The notes under the pieces are model-generated. The model was not told the DNA's origin and searched no databases. It was given only the letters and a program-made list of their open reading frames with translations. The position numbers were made by a program, and so were the translations under genes. From Candidatus Planktophila dulcis (GTDB taxonomy: Bacteria; Actinomycetota; Actinomycetes; Nanopelagicales; Nanopelagicaceae), in the NCBI RefSeq assembly GCF_002288225.1, contig NZ_CP016777.1:1178001-1242000 (forward strand): a stretch of DNA of 64,000 nt, written 5' to 3'. This document shows positions 34,410 through 46,269 of this stretch, one piece after another; position 1 is the first letter of the stretch, and each line of letters opens with the position of its first letter.

Positions 34410-36637
34410 CCAAAGAGTTTCGGGAACGTTTCGGAATGAGCTTTACGAAGTTCAACAAGTGAAATTTTCGCATCGTTAATTACGAGTGAATCTCCCCCTG
34501 TTGTTCCAATCTTTGTGAGTGCAATCTTCTGTGATGCAGCCTCACTCGTAAGAGCTGCGGTTTGCGCAGGATCGATTGCCACGACAACGCGTCCTGGAGT
34601 TTCACTCAAGAGAGAAAGTCCAACGTTGTCGAGTTGCACAGTTGCACCAATGTTGTGACGCAAGACCATTTCAGTCAGAGTTGCTGATAATCCACCCTGG
34701 CTCAAATCGTGAGCTGCTGTGAAAATCTTCTTCGTGCGACCTGCGACCAATAAATCAATCAGACGCATTTCACGTTGAAGATCTGCAACCGGTGCAATTC
34801 CGCCACGTTGGTTATGCATATATGCCCATTCACTACCTGCAAGGTCATTCTCTGTTTCACCTAGGAGATAGAGATCAAGACCTGCGCGATCAAATGACAT
34901 CGGTGTGCGAGTGCGAACATCATCGATGACACCAAGAACACCAATGACTGGTGTTGGAAGGATTGCAACCGCACCTGTCTGGTTATAGAAGGAGACGTTG
35001 CCACCTGTAACAGGTAGGCCCATCTCTAGACACCCATCAGCAAGGCCACGCACTGTCTCTGCGAACTGCCACATAACCCCTGGATCTTCAGGAGAACCAA
35101 AGTTCAGACAGTTAGTAACTGCCAACGGCTTTGCACCAGCTGTTGCAATGTTTCGAGCAGCCTCAGCTAACGCCAACTTCGCACCTTCATAAGGATTCAG
35201 GTATGACCAGTTCGCATTGGCATCGGTTGCAATTGCAACGCCCAGATGTGTCTTTTCATCAATACGAACCATTCCAGAATCATCAGGCTGTGATTGAATC
35301 GAATTACCTTGAACATATCGATCGTATTGATCTGTCACCCATGACTTATCTGCAAGGTTGGGAGTTGCTGCAAGCTTCAGAACTGTTGCTTTGATTTCAT
35401 CAGCAGTAGATGGAAGCGGAATATTGATTACTTCTTTTGCAACTGCATCGATATATGCAGGCTGTGCAAGTGGTCGGTTATAGACCGGACCATCGTGGGC
35501 CACAGTGCGAGGTGGAACATCAACAATGAGTTCACCATTCCATGTAATTTCAAGGTGATTGCCATCAGTGACTTCACCAATCACAGTGACGGTGACATCC
35601 CACTTCTCACAGATTTCAAGAAAGCGTGCAATCTTGCTTGGTTCAACAATTGCGCACATACGCTCTTGTGATTCAGACATCAAGATCTCTTCTGGTGAAA
35701 GTGATGGATCTCGTAGCGGAACCTTGTCCAACTGCACCTTCATGCCACCTGAACCACCTGATGCAAGCTCTGATGTTGCACAAGAAAGTCCAGCACCGCC
35801 AAGATCTTGAATACCAACAACGAGATCTTCAGCAAAGATTTCAAGTGAGCATTCAATCAAAACCTTCTCTACAAATGGATCGCCAACCTGAACTGCTGGA
35901 CGCTTTGCAGGTCCCTTAGATTCAAATGTCTCTGATGCAAGTACAGATACGCCACCGATTCCATCGCCACCGGTCTTTGCACCGTAGAGAACAACGAGGT
36001 TTCCAGCACCAGCTGCCTTTGCAAGCTTGATATCGCTATGTTTCATAACGCCAATACAGAGCGCATTTACAAGGGGATTTCCGAGATAAGTCTGATCAAA
36101 GACAACTTCGCCACCAATATTTGGCAAGCCAAGACAGTTTCCATAACCACCAACGCCAGCAACGATGCCTGGCAATACGCGACGTGTATCTGGCGCATCT
36201 GCAGGTCCAAAGCGAAGTGGATCCATCACTGCAATCGGACGTGCACCCATTGTCAAAATGTCACGAACAATTCCACCAACACCCGTTGCAGCACCTTGAT
36301 ATGGCTCGATAAATGATGGGTGGTTGTGCGATTCAATCTTGAAAGTTACGGCATATCCCTGACCGACATCGACAACACCAGCATTTTCACCAATACCAAC
36401 AAGGAGTGCATCAGTCTTTACTGCCTTATCCCCAAATTGCTTGAGGTGAACTTTGGATGATTTGTATGAACAGTGCTCAGACCACATCACTGAATACATT
36501 GCGAGCTCTGATGAAGTTGGACGACGACCAAGGATTTCCTTGATACGTGCATATTCATCCGGCTTCAAACCAAGTTCTGCAAAGGGTTGTGATGCATCTG
36601 GATTTGCTTGCGCTGTTGCAACGGTGTCAAGTGACAT
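34406..36637 (-). CDS. purL: Phosphoribosylformylglycinamidine synthase, large subunit (small type)
   Basis: ATP-dependent amidation step 4 of purine synthesis, working with PurQ and PurS. At 743 residues it is the short PurL type of Gram-positives, which lacks the glutaminase domain. Visible motifs include [14 protein letters not shown] near residues 52-65, [25 protein letters not shown] and [16 protein letters not shown]. It shares one base with the upstream purQ stop. Confidence 0.97.
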   Translation of the reverse strand: MSLDTVATAQANPDASQPFAELGLKPDEYARIKEILGRRPTSSELAMYSVMWSEHCSYKSSKVHLKQFGDKAVKTDALLVGIGENAGVVDVGQGYAVTFKIESHNHPSFIEPYQGAATGVGGIVRDILTMGARPIAVMDPLRFGPADAPDTRRVLPGIVAGVGGYGNCLGLPNIGGEVVFDQTYLGNPLVNALCIGVMKHSDIKLAKAAGAGNLVVLYGAKTGGDGIGGVSVLASETFESKGPAKRPAVQVGDPFVEKVLIECSLEIFAEDLVVGIQDLGGAGLSCATSELASGGSGGMKVQLDKVPLRDPSLSPEEILMSESQERMCAIVEPSKIARFLEICEKWDVTVTVIGEVTDGNHLEITWNGELIVDVPPRTVAHDGPVYNRPLAQPAYIDAVAKEVINIPLPSTADEIKATVLKLAATPNLADKSWVTDQYDRYVQGNSIQSQPDDSGMVRIDEKTHLGVAIATDANANWSYLNPYEGAKLALAEAARNIATAGAKPLAVTNCLNFGSPEDPGVMWQFAETVRGLADGCLEMGLPVTGGNVSFYNQTGAVAILPTPVIGVLGVIDDVRTRTPMSFDRAGLDLYLLGETENDLAGSEWAYMHNQRGGIAPVADLQREMRLIDLLVAGRTKKIFTAAHDLSQGGLSATLTEMVLRHNIGATVQLDNVGLSLLSETPGRVVVAIDPAQTAALTSEAASQKIALTKIGTTGGDSLVINDAKISLVELRKAHSETFPKLFG

Positions 36638-37305
36638 TACTTCACCATCGCTTTTAGGACAGATGTGAAGAATCCAAGACCATCAGCAGATGGACCAGTG
36701 AGTGAATCGATTGCATGCTCTGGGTGTGGCATCAAGCCAACAATGTTTCCGCGCTCATTGGTAATTCCCGCAATCAAATTGCGTGAGCCATTGGGATTCT
36801 CTCCCACATATCGAGCAATGATGCGACCTTCACCCTCTAACATCGCAAGGGTTTCGTCATCGCACATATATGCGCCTTCACCATTTTTTAGTGGAATGAC
36901 AATCTCTTGACCTTGAGAAAACGAAGAAGTCCACGCTGTATTGGTATTTTCAATACTGATCTTCTGATCACGACATAGGAAGTGAAGTTCATGATTACGA
37001 GTAAGGGCACCTGGAATCAAGTGAGCTTCTGCAAGGACCTGAAAGCCGTTACAGATGCCTAGTAGAGGCATGCCACCCTGGGCAGCCTTAATGATGGGCT
37101 CCATCACTGGAGAAAAGCGTGAGATAGCACCACAACGAAGATAGTCACCGTAGGAGAAGCCACCAGGGAGGATGACTGCATCTACACCGTGAAGATCTGC
37201 ATCGTTATGCCAGAGAGCTACTGATTCACCACCGGCATGGCGAACTGCGCGAGCAGCATCTCGATCATCGAGAGTGCCTGGAAAAGTTACAACACCAATT
37301 TTCAT
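36637..37305 (-). CDS. purQ: Phosphoribosylformylglycinamidine synthase, glutaminase subunit
   Basis: Class I glutamine amidotransferase that hands ammonia to PurL. The 222-residue protein has the nucleophile Cys in [10 protein letters not shown] (about residues 84-93), [12 protein letters not shown], and the His/Glu of the triad in MPHPEHA near the C-terminus. Confidence 0.96.
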   Translation of the reverse strand: MKIGVVTFPGTLDDRDAARAVRHAGGESVALWHNDADLHGVDAVILPGGFSYGDYLRCGAISRFSPVMEPIIKAAQGGMPLLGICNGFQVLAEAHLIPGALTRNHELHFLCRDQKISIENTNTAWTSSFSQGQEIVIPLKNGEGAYMCDDETLAMLEGEGRIIARYVGENPNGSRNLIAGITNERGNIVGLMPHPEHAIDSLTGPSADGLGFFTSVLKAMVK

Positions 37306-37310
37306 ACTTA

Positions 37311-37556
37311 CTACTTCTCCACTCGCACTGTGAAGTTTTCAATGACTGGGTTTGAAAGAAGCTTCTCGGCAGCCTTTTCAACATCGGCTAATTGTGCAGG
37401 AGTTGGATCGCCATCAACCTCAATCTCAAATCGCTTTCCTTGGCGAACATCCTTAGCAAAGGTGAATCCAAGTCGAGGAAGCGCTGCAGCAACTGCCTTT
37501 CCTTGTGGGTCGAGAATTTCGGGCTTTAACATCACATCAACCACGATCTTTGCCAT
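37311..37556 (-). CDS. purS: Phosphoribosylformylglycinamidine synthase subunit PurS
   Basis: Small (81 residues) structural subunit that links PurQ to PurL. It begins [22 protein letters not shown] and has the [12 protein letters not shown] stretch of the family. AGGGAG precedes the ATG and purQ follows after 5 nt. Confidence 0.94.
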   Translation of the reverse strand: MAKIVVDVMLKPEILDPQGKAVAAALPRLGFTFAKDVRQGKRFEIEVDGDPTPAQLADVEKAAEKLLSNPVIENFTVRVEK

Positions 37557-37573
37557 TTCTTATCTCCCTGTTG

Positions 37574-38455
37574 TTAGAACTTGCTGCCGGTAATTCGTTC
37601 AAATGCTTGCTCATATCGCGCCGCAGTTTTTTCTACTATCTCTGCAGGCAATTCTGGAGGTGTGGACTTCTTATCCCATCCACTGGAAGTCAACCAATCG
37701 CGGACAAATTGTTTATCAAATGATGGTTGTGATTTTCCAGGAGCCCAACCATCTGCCTCCCAGAAACGTGAAGAGTCAGGAGTCAGTGCTTCATCACCCA
37801 GCGTGATTTCACCTGCCATATTGATTCCAAATTCAAATTTAGTATCTGCCAAAATGATTCCGCGGCTTCGAGAAAAGTCAGCAGCTGTGTCATAGAGCCT
37901 GATAGTTAAGTCGCGAAGCTCTTCTGCTTGATCTGCGCCAACAATCTTTGCCGCACTCTCAAAATCAATATTGATGTCATGATCGCCGATTTCAGCTTTT
38001 GTGGCGGGCGTGAAGATGCTGGCTGGAAGCTGGGAACCATCTAATAACCCAGCTGGGAGTGCATTTCCACAGACTGCTTGGTTGCTCATGTATTCAGTGA
38101 GCCCGCTGCCTGTGAGATATCCACGAGCAACACATTCAATGGCAAACATCTCAAGAGGTTGAACAATGACTGCGCGATCTGCAACAGATGCCGGAACATC
38201 ATCACTAATGATGTGATTTGGGACGATATCTGCAAGAAGTTCAAACCAGAAGAGTGAGAGCTGAGTAAGGATTGCGCCCTTATTGGGAATAGTTGTTGGC
38301 AATACCCAATCAAAGGCTGAGATGCGATCGGATGCGACGAGAAGAATTTCGCCAGATTCGTTTGTATAAAGGTCTCGTACTTTTCCTGTGCGCAGGTGTT
38401 TCCAGCCATCGATTGATGGTGCTGGCGGTGCGCCAGCTGCGCCGAAGCCGCTCAC
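37574..38455 (-). CDS. purC: Phosphoribosylaminoimidazole-succinocarboxamide synthase
   Basis: Adds aspartate to CAIR in purine synthesis. The 293-residue protein has GKVRDLYTNESGEILLVASDRISAFDWVLP near the N-terminus, the FAIECVARGYLTGSG motif, and the SRGIILADTKFEFGI signature. It overlaps purB by 4 nt. Confidence 0.96.
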   Translation of the reverse strand: MSGFGAAGAPPAPSIDGWKHLRTGKVRDLYTNESGEILLVASDRISAFDWVLPTTIPNKGAILTQLSLFWFELLADIVPNHIISDDVPASVADRAVIVQPLEMFAIECVARGYLTGSGLTEYMSNQAVCGNALPAGLLDGSQLPASIFTPATKAEIGDHDINIDFESAAKIVGADQAEELRDLTIRLYDTAADFSRSRGIILADTKFEFGINMAGEITLGDEALTPDSSRFWEADGWAPGKSQPSFDKQFVRDWLTSSGWDKKSTPPELPAEIVEKTAARYEQAFERITGSKF

Positions 38456-39873
38456 CGGATAGAGGCTGGTTTGTACTGCGCTGCGGCAGGGTGCGCGGAT
38501 GTAATCGCATCGATGCGACTGACAACTCGGGCTACTTGTTGGCGAGCATCGCCAGTAAATTCAATAGGGTTACCAATCAGCGCATCTAGTTCTGCGCGCT
38601 TAAATGGAATGCGATCATCGCCAGCTAATGCATCAAGGAAGTTATTTGTTTTGCCTTCGCGCATACCAAGGGCAGCAGCAACTGCATGTTCCTTAATCAC
38701 TTCATGTGCAACTTCGCGACCAACACCTGCTTTCACAGATGCCATCAAAATCTTTGTTGTTGCTAAAAATGGCAAGTAACGCTCAAGCTCTGCAGAGATC
38801 ACTGCAGGGAATGCTCCAAATTCATTAAGAACTGTGAGCATCGTTTCAAGTAAGCCATCCATTGCATAGAAAGCATCAGGAAGTGCAACGCGGCGAACAA
38901 CGCTGCATGAGACATCGCCTTCATTCCATTGATTGCCAGCGAGTTCAGAGACCATCGATGCATAGCCACGCAAAATAACGGTGAGGCCATTGACGCGCTC
39001 ACATGAGCGTGTATTCATCTTATGTGGCATGGCAGATGAACCAACTTGGCCTGCTTTAAATCCTTCAGTGACAAGTTCAGCACCTGCCATCAAGCGAATC
39101 GATGTTGCAAGAGATGATGGTGAAGCAGCTAACTGAACAAGAGTGGTGAGCACTTCATAATCCAGCGAACGTGGATAAACCTGACCGGTTGAATCGAGAA
39201 CGCGATCAAAGCCGAGCTCTTTTGCAATCGCTGATTCAAGTAATTGGTGTGCATCAGTAGAACCAAGCAAATCAATCGAATCTTGCGCAGTTCCTACTGG
39301 TCCCTTGATTCCGCGCATTGGGTAGCGACCCTGTAATGATGCAAGACGTTCGTATGCATAGAGAAGTTCTTCGGCTGCAGATGCAAAGCGCTTGCCAAGA
39401 GTTGTGATCTGGGCTGGGACATTATGTGAGCGACCAGCGATTGGCTGATCTGAATACTGCGCAGCTTTCACACCTAGGGCTGCAAGAAGTGCCACAGTCT
39501 TATCGTGAACAATTGCAAGACCATCGCGCACTTGAAGTGCTTCAATATTTTCTGTCAGATCACGGCTAGTCATTCCTGCATGGATTGCTTCATGTCCTGC
39601 CAGTGCGTTGAACTCTTCGATGCGGGCTTTGACATCGTGACGTGTGACTTTTTCACGTGCATCAATGGAAGCTAAATCAACTTTTGTTAATACCTTTTCA
39701 TAATCCTTAATGACAGCATCAGAGATTGGGTGACCGAGCTTTGATTGAGCACGAGCAACTGCAAGCCATAGCTTGCGCTCTGCGATAATTTTCTGTTCTG
39801 GCGCAAAGACTTGGCGCATCTCATTCGATGCATAACGATCGGCTAATACGCTCACTGGTGCATTCTCCCCCAT
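38452..39873 (-). CDS. purB: Adenylosuccinate lyase
   Basis: Catalyses two fumarate-releasing steps in purine synthesis. The 473-residue protein belongs to the fumarase/aspartase superfamily, with signature GSSAMPHKMNTRSCERVNGL, TSRDLTENIEALQV and the HDVKARIEEF segment. Start and purD stop are directly adjacent; GAAGGG lies inside the purD end. Confidence 0.95.
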   Translation of the reverse strand: MGENAPVSVLADRYASNEMRQVFAPEQKIIAERKLWLAVARAQSKLGHPISDAVIKDYEKVLTKVDLASIDAREKVTRHDVKARIEEFNALAGHEAIHAGMTSRDLTENIEALQVRDGLAIVHDKTVALLAALGVKAAQYSDQPIAGRSHNVPAQITTLGKRFASAAEELLYAYERLASLQGRYPMRGIKGPVGTAQDSIDLLGSTDAHQLLESAIAKELGFDRVLDSTGQVYPRSLDYEVLTTLVQLAASPSSLATSIRLMAGAELVTEGFKAGQVGSSAMPHKMNTRSCERVNGLTVILRGYASMVSELAGNQWNEGDVSCSVVRRVALPDAFYAMDGLLETMLTVLNEFGAFPAVISAELERYLPFLATTKILMASVKAGVGREVAHEVIKEHAVAAALGMREGKTNNFLDALAGDDRIPFKRAELDALIGNPIEFTGDARQQVARVVSRIDAITSAHPAAAQYKPASIR

Positions 39874-41118
39874 TTAATTGCCCTTCTCAGCGACCGACGC
39901 ATTGAGCGCGATATCAGAGCGGTAGAACGAACCTTCTAGTTCAATCTGTGAGATTGAGCGATATGCGCGGTCGCGAGCTTCAGTCAGATCTGAACCGGTT
40001 CCAGTCACAGTCAAGACTCGACCTCCTGTTGAAAGTAGTGAGCCACCATTGAGGGCTGTGCCCGCATGGAAAACCTGTGACTTATCAATTGTGGGAATCG
40101 ATGAAATAACAGCGCCTGTCTTGGGTGATTCTGGATAACCCTGCGCAGCAAGAACCACAGTGACTGCACTTTCATCGCGCCACTGCAGAACTGCATCATC
40201 TAAATTATCTGTCGCTGCGTTATAGAGAAGAGTTGCAAGCGGTGTCATCAGACGTGGAATCAACACCTGTGTCTCAGGATCACCAAAGCGCGCATTAAAT
40301 TCAATGACTCGGATTCCTTCATCGGTGAGTGCTAAACCTGCATAGAGCAGACCAACAAATGGTGTGCCACGGGCAGCCATCTCAGCAATCATCGGTGCTA
40401 ATACTTTTTCATATGTCTCTTCAACAATGTCATCAGGTGCCCATGGAAGTGGTGAGTAAGCACCCATGCCACCGGTGTTGGGACCTTCATCGCCATCATA
40501 TGCGCGCTTGAAATCTTGGGCTGGTTGCATAGGCAGAACATTGCGTCCATCAGAAATTCCAAAGAGTGAAATCTCAGGGCCATCAAGATATTCCTCAATC
40601 ACAACTCGTGAACAGCTCAGCGCATGATCTAGTGCCACTTGGCGATCATGCGTAACAACAACACCCTTGCCTGCAGCAAGTCCGTCATCTTTAACGACAT
40701 AGGGAGCACCGAATATATCGAGCGCCTTTTCAATCTCTGATTGTTCAGTGCATGTGAAGCTGTGTGCAGTTGGAACACCAGCATCGCGCATCACACCTTT
40801 GGCAAAATCTTTTGATCCCTCTAATTGAGCAGCTGCCTTGGATGGACCAAAGACAGCAAAACCTGCTTCACGCAACACATCAGCAACGCCATTGACCAAA
40901 GGCACTTCAGGGCCTATCACAACAAGATCAACAGCTAATTGTTGTGCGAGTGTGAGGATTGCGCTGTTATCTGTGATTGCAACGGGATGAAGAGTTGCAA
41001 GGGATGCAATACCTGGATTACCAGGAGCTGCATGTAGTTCTGTACAACTTTTATCTGCTTTGAGTCCTAGTGCGAGTGCGTGTTCGCGACCACCGCTTCC
41101 GACTAGGAGGATTTTCAT
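39874..41118 (-). CDS. purD: Phosphoribosylamine-glycine ligase
   Basis: ATP-grasp ligase joining glycine to phosphoribosylamine (step 2 of purine synthesis). The 414-residue protein has [10 protein letters not shown] at the N-terminus, [15 protein letters not shown] as ATP loop, and [14 protein letters not shown] plus the RFGDPETQV metal-binding signature. Confidence 0.97.
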   Translation of the reverse strand: MKILLVGSGGREHALALGLKADKSCTELHAAPGNPGIASLATLHPVAITDNSAILTLAQQLAVDLVVIGPEVPLVNGVADVLREAGFAVFGPSKAAAQLEGSKDFAKGVMRDAGVPTAHSFTCTEQSEIEKALDIFGAPYVVKDDGLAAGKGVVVTHDRQVALDHALSCSRVVIEEYLDGPEISLFGISDGRNVLPMQPAQDFKRAYDGDEGPNTGGMGAYSPLPWAPDDIVEETYEKVLAPMIAEMAARGTPFVGLLYAGLALTDEGIRVIEFNARFGDPETQVLIPRLMTPLATLLYNAATDNLDDAVLQWRDESAVTVVLAAQGYPESPKTGAVISSIPTIDKSQVFHAGTALNGGSLLSTGGRVLTVTGTGSDLTEARDRAYRSISQIELEGSFYRSDIALNASVAEKGN

Positions 41119-41121
41119 GGC

Positions 41122-42429
<1,308 letters not shown>

Positions 42430-42433
42430 TTAA

Positions 42434-43468
42434 TTACTTAAGTAGTGATGTGCCAGTTGAACGAAGATCTTCACAAGCAACGCCAACACGTGCAGCGATT
42501 CCTGCTTCAGCAGCCTTACCCCACGCACGTGGATCGTAAGCCTTCTTATTTCCCACTTCGCCATCGATCTTAAGAACGCCGTCGTAGTTCTTGAACATAT
42601 GCTCAACAACTGGGCGAGTAAATGCATACTGAGTATCTGTATCGATATTCATCTTGATAACACCGTAATCAAGTGACTCGCGGATTTCTGTAAGAAGTGA
42701 GCCTGAACCACCGTGGAATACGAGATCCATTGGCTTGCTTCCTGCAGGAAGACCAAGCTTTTTAGCTACAGCTTCTTGGAGAGTTGCAAGAATCTTTGGC
42801 TGAAGAACAACGTTTCCTGGCTTATAAACACCGTGAACGTTTCCGAATGTTGCTGCCACCATGTAGCGAGCATTGGCATCGTGTCCAAGAGTTTCGATTG
42901 TAAGAAGTGCATCTTCAGGAGTTGAGTAGAGCTTCGCATCGTGCTTTGCCTCGATGCCATCTTCTTCTCCACCGACAACGCCGATTTCGATTTCAAGAAC
43001 TGTGCGAGCTGCAACTGACTTATCTAGAAGTTCGCGAGCAACCTTCATGTTCTCTGGCATATCAACTGCTGATCCATCCCACATATGTGAGCTAAATAGT
43101 GGTTGCTTACCTTCCTTAACGCGCTGCGCACCGATTTCAAGAAGTGGACGCATGAAACCGTCGAGCTTCTCCTTGGGGCAGTGATCTGTGTGAATACCGA
43201 TATTGACGTTGTAATTCTTTGCAACAACGTGTGCAAATTCTGCGAGCGCTACTGCACCATCAACCATGTGCTTAACAGTTGAACCTGAAGCGTATTCAGC
43301 GCCGCCCCATGAGAATTGAATGATTCCATCTGACTCTGCTTCTGCGAATCCACGGATTGCACCAATGATGGTCTGCGAAGATGAAACGTTGATTGCTGGG
43401 TATGCAAATGCTCCGGCCTTAGCGCGGTCCAACATTGCTGCATAAACTTCAGGGGTTGCTATTGGCAT
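42434..43468 (-). CDS. fbaA: Class II fructose-bisphosphate aldolase
   Basis: Zinc-dependent cleavage of fructose 1,6-bisphosphate in glycolysis, or the reverse in gluconeogenesis. The 344-residue form starts at MPIATPEVYAAML, behind GGGAG; a start four codons earlier overlaps that ribosome site. Zinc-site motifs include IGIHTDHCPKEKLDGF, EIEIGVVGGEEDG, FGNVHGVY and the VFHGGSGS loop. Confidence 0.95.
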   Translation of the reverse strand: MPIATPEVYAAMLDRAKAGAFAYPAINVSSSQTIIGAIRGFAEAESDGIIQFSWGGAEYASGSTVKHMVDGAVALAEFAHVVAKNYNVNIGIHTDHCPKEKLDGFMRPLLEIGAQRVKEGKQPLFSSHMWDGSAVDMPENMKVARELLDKSVAARTVLEIEIGVVGGEEDGIEAKHDAKLYSTPEDALLTIETLGHDANARYMVAATFGNVHGVYKPGNVVLQPKILATLQEAVAKKLGLPAGSKPMDLVFHGGSGSLLTEIRESLDYGVIKMNIDTDTQYAFTRPVVEHMFKNYDGVLKIDGEVGNKKAYDPRAWGKAAEAGIAARVGVACEDLRSTGTSLLK

Positions 43469-43480
43469 TGTGACTCCCAA

Positions 43481-43617
43481 GTCAGTGACTAGAACTGGTG
43501 TAAACGCTCTTGACGCACCGTTGGGTCTAAGTGAGGCTTACGCCTAATCCAACCACCTACCTCCGCGTATGAAAAATCGGCACACTCAATACGCGAGAGG
43601 AAGGGGTCTTTCCCAGG
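43481..43617. other. Gap between fbaA and the small peptide gene
   Basis: No gene is supported in these 137 bp. On the minus strand there is a short hairpin AGGC-GTAA-GCCT and an SD-like GGAGGTAGG not followed by a plausible ORF. It probably holds the fbaA promoter and leader, but no -10/-35 pair stands out. Confidence 0.4.
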
Positions 43618-43719
43618 CTATGGGTGGAGGGTCTTCTGCAGGAAGGCGATCAGGCCGGCGATGAGGGCTGGATTACTCAACACCTTGAGCAAGATGGCCA
43701 GGAAAGCTGCGATTGTCAT
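43618..43719 (-). CDS. 33-residue hydrophobic peptide
   Basis: A short ORF read by hand. The peptide starts MTIAAFLAILLKVLSNPALI and ends AFLQKTLHP; 33 residues, strongly hydrophobic with two Lys and one Pro-containing kink (NP) in the middle. An unusually good ribosome site (AAAGGAG, 5-6 nt before the ATG) and a clean stop support translation. It could be a single-pass membrane peptide, a type I toxin-like peptide, or a leader; I recognise no family. It lies 149 nt upstream of fbaA and divergent from acs. Confidence 0.6.
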   Translation of the reverse strand: MTIAAFLAILLKVLSNPALIAGLIAFLQKTLHP

Positions 43720-43856
43720 TTTTCTCCTTTCGAAATGTTCATATGTGTGAAGGTGCGCATTATTGGCAGATTAAGAAATAGAGAAATGAGCATTTGCACT
43801 CATTGTTGATAACTAATCCCTTTAAAAAGAACTCCTTCAACGGTAATCTGCTTCGC
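43720..43856. promoter_or_regulatory. Divergent control region of acs and the small peptide, with an inverted repeat
   Basis: AATGAG-N8-CTCATT at 43785-43804 is a perfect 6-bp inverted repeat centred about 62 bp before the predicted acs start site. A TAATCT -10 element is at 43844-43849, 7 nt before the acs ATG at 43857. The repeat position fits an activator site; the regulator is unknown. Confidence 0.45.
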
Positions 43857-45815
43857 ATGGCTAATGACTCAATCGAAAATCTCTCTACAGAGACCCGCAC
43901 CTTTGCGCCAAGTGCGGCATTTACTGCCCAGGCAAATGCACAGGCAGCTCTCTACGGTGAGGCGGAGAAAGATCGATTAGCGTTCTGGGATAAGCAAGCA
44001 GAAGCTTTAATCTGGGAGAAGAAGTGGGATAAGACCCTTGAGTGGGAATCTCCTTATGCCAAATGGTTTGTTGGTGGAAAACTCAATGCAACAGTCTCAG
44101 CACTTGATCGCCATATTGCAGAAGGCAATGGCAACCGCACAGCTTTTCACTTTGAAGGCGAACCAGGCGATACTCGAACAATTTCTTACACACAATTACT
44201 AGCCGATGTCAGCAAAGCGGCCAACGCTCTAACATCAATTGGAATTAGTTCTGGTGATCGAGTTGCCATCTATATGCCACTAATCCCTGAAGCAGTTGTT
44301 GCGATGCTTGCCTGTGCACGTATCGGTGCTATTCACTCCGTTGTCTTCGGTGGATTCTCTGCTGACGCACTCCTGTCTCGTATTCAAGATGCTGATGCAA
44401 AGTTAGTTATCACTGCAGACGGTGGATTTAGAAAGGGTGCAGCCTTTGCACTCAAGCCAGCAGTGGATGATGCTCTTAAGGGCAAGACCAACGTTGCTCA
44501 CGTACTGGTTGTAAAGCGCACAGGACAAGAGACTGCCTGGGTTGAAGGTCGTGATCTCTGGTGGCACGATCTCGTTGACCCACAAGCTTCAACGCACACA
44601 CCTGAATTCTTCGATAGTGAGCACCCACTCTTTATCTTGTATACATCAGGTACAACAGCTAAACCCAAGGGAATTTTCCACACAACAGCTGGTTATTTAA
44701 CCCAGGCTGCATACACACATAAAGTTGTCTTTGATATCAAACCAAGTAGCGATGTCTACTGGTGCACAGCAGATGTTGGTTGGATTACTGGCCACTCCTA
44801 CATGGTTTATGGCCCACTGATTAATGGTTCAACACAAGTGATCTATGAAGGTACGCCTGATACTCCCCACAAGGGACGCATGTTCGAAATCATCGAAAAA
44901 TATGGCGTCACTATTTTGTATACAGCTCCCACTCTGATTCGCACATGGATGAAGTGGGGAGATGAATTTCCTAATAAATGTAATCTCTCAACGCTTCGTC
45001 TTCTTGGCTCTGTTGGTGAACCGATTAACCCTGAAGCATGGATGTGGTATCGCCAAGTAATTGGTGGAGATAGATGTCCTATCGTCGACACATGGTGGCA
45101 GACAGAAACTGGCGCCATCATGATTTCACCGCTGCCAGGAGTTACCGCAACTAAACCAGGTTCTGCAATGAAGGCACTTCCTGGAATTAGCGCACAGGTT
45201 GTCGATGACAAAGGTGTTGCAGTACCGAATGGACATGGTGGTTTTCTTATTCTTGATAAGCCATGGCCATCGATGTTGCGCGGTGTGTGGGGCGAAGATG
45301 AACGCTATAAAGAGACTTACTGGTCACGCTTTCCTGGCATCTACTTTGCGGGAGATGGTGCAAAGCTCGATGGCGATGGCGCAATCTGGTTGATGGGCCG
45401 CGTTGATGATGTGATGAACATTTCTGGCCACCGCATCTCAACGACAGAAGTTGAATCTGCGCTGGTCTCCCATGAAGCAGTTGCAGAAGCAGCTGTCGTG
45501 GGTGCTGCAGATGCGCTCACAGGTCAAGGCATTGTTGCCTTCGTTATCTTGCGTGGTGGCGTTGCACATGCTGATGGTGATCACTTGATAAAAGAGCTAC
45601 GCGATCACGTTGCCAAAGAAATTGGTGCCATCGCAAAGCCACGTCAGATAATGGTTGTGAACGAACTTCCTAAGACTCGAAGCGGCAAAATCATGCGCCG
45701 TTTACTTAAAGATGTTGCTGAAAACCGAGCTGTGGGAGATGCAACAACATTGGCAGATCCCAATGTGATGAAGCTGATCTCAGAAGGCTTGAAGTCTTCT
45801 AAAGACGAGGATTAG
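43857..45815 (+). CDS. acs: Acetyl-CoA synthetase
   Basis: Activates acetate to acetyl-CoA through acetyl-AMP. The 652-residue protein has AMP-binding motif ILYTSGTTAKPKGI, YWCTADVGWITGHSY, DTWWQTETGAIM, and the C-terminal KTRSGKIMRRLL with the Lys that is acetylated in homologues. The chosen start (MANDSIENLS) is preceded by TAATCT at 7 nt and no Shine-Dalgarno, so a longer frame from 43794 is rejected. Its end overlaps the convergent CvpA gene by 17 nt. Confidence 0.96.
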   Translation: MANDSIENLSTETRTFAPSAAFTAQANAQAALYGEAEKDRLAFWDKQAEALIWEKKWDKTLEWESPYAKWFVGGKLNATVSALDRHIAEGNGNRTAFHFEGEPGDTRTISYTQLLADVSKAANALTSIGISSGDRVAIYMPLIPEAVVAMLACARIGAIHSVVFGGFSADALLSRIQDADAKLVITADGGFRKGAAFALKPAVDDALKGKTNVAHVLVVKRTGQETAWVEGRDLWWHDLVDPQASTHTPEFFDSEHPLFILYTSGTTAKPKGIFHTTAGYLTQAAYTHKVVFDIKPSSDVYWCTADVGWITGHSYMVYGPLINGSTQVIYEGTPDTPHKGRMFEIIEKYGVTILYTAPTLIRTWMKWGDEFPNKCNLSTLRLLGSVGEPINPEAWMWYRQVIGGDRCPIVDTWWQTETGAIMISPLPGVTATKPGSAMKALPGISAQVVDDKGVAVPNGHGGFLILDKPWPSMLRGVWGEDERYKETYWSRFPGIYFAGDGAKLDGDGAIWLMGRVDDVMNISGHRISTTEVESALVSHEAVAEAAVVGAADALTGQGIVAFVILRGGVAHADGDHLIKELRDHVAKEIGAIAKPRQIMVVNELPKTRSGKIMRRLLKDVAENRAVGDATTLADPNVMKLISEGLKSSKDED

Positions 45816-46269
45816 CCAGCGCCTTCTCAACTTCTTGACGAATATCTGCAATCACAGCAGGTGCATGCTTGCTCACCTGTAGGTAGAACTTACTTTCAGA
45901 GACCGCGTTCTGCCCAGCACTCCATGGCGCCCATAGCAAGATAGTTCCTATGACGTAGAAGGCAATGACGTACTTACCAACTTCAAGTGCTGCACCGAGC
46001 AAGGAATCAAGAAATTTCAGTGGACCGCGGATAAGAGTGAACTTCAATGTTTTTGCAATCTGAGTTCCAACCCAGGCTGCAACGTATGCACCCACAACGA
46101 TTGCTGCAATAAGCCAGCCACTCTGGTCATATTTCACAACTAAATACATTGCGCCCACACCACCTGCGATAAAGAAAGCTGTGCGAAAGATTGTGGTGAG
46201 TAAGCCATTCTTATAACCGTTAAAGAAGGCACCTACTGCGATGAAGGCAATGATGAGATCAAAGATCAT
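45799..46269 (-). CDS. CvpA-family membrane protein
   Basis: A 156-residue protein with four membrane segments (about residues 1-18, 26-45, 55-75, 95-118) and a C-terminal amphipathic helix. It begins [24 protein letters not shown], the CvpA pattern. In mycobacteria the protein at this place (MarP) has a CvpA membrane domain fused to a serine protease; here the protease part is absent. It overlaps the TlpA-like gene by 4 nt. Confidence 0.85.
   Translation of the reverse strand: MIFDLIIAFIAVGAFFNGYKNGLLTTIFRTAFFIAGGVGAMYLVVKYDQSGWLIAAIVVGAYVAAWVGTQIAKTLKFTLIRGPLKFLDSLLGAALEVGKYVIAFYVIGTILLWAPWSAGQNAVSESKFYLQVSKHAPAVIADIRQEVEKALANPRL

Noticed and set aside
43624-43809. 61-codon plus-strand ORF over the small peptide gene
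   Set aside because: No ribosome site, charged low-complexity composition, and it is antisense to the better supported 33-residue ORF.
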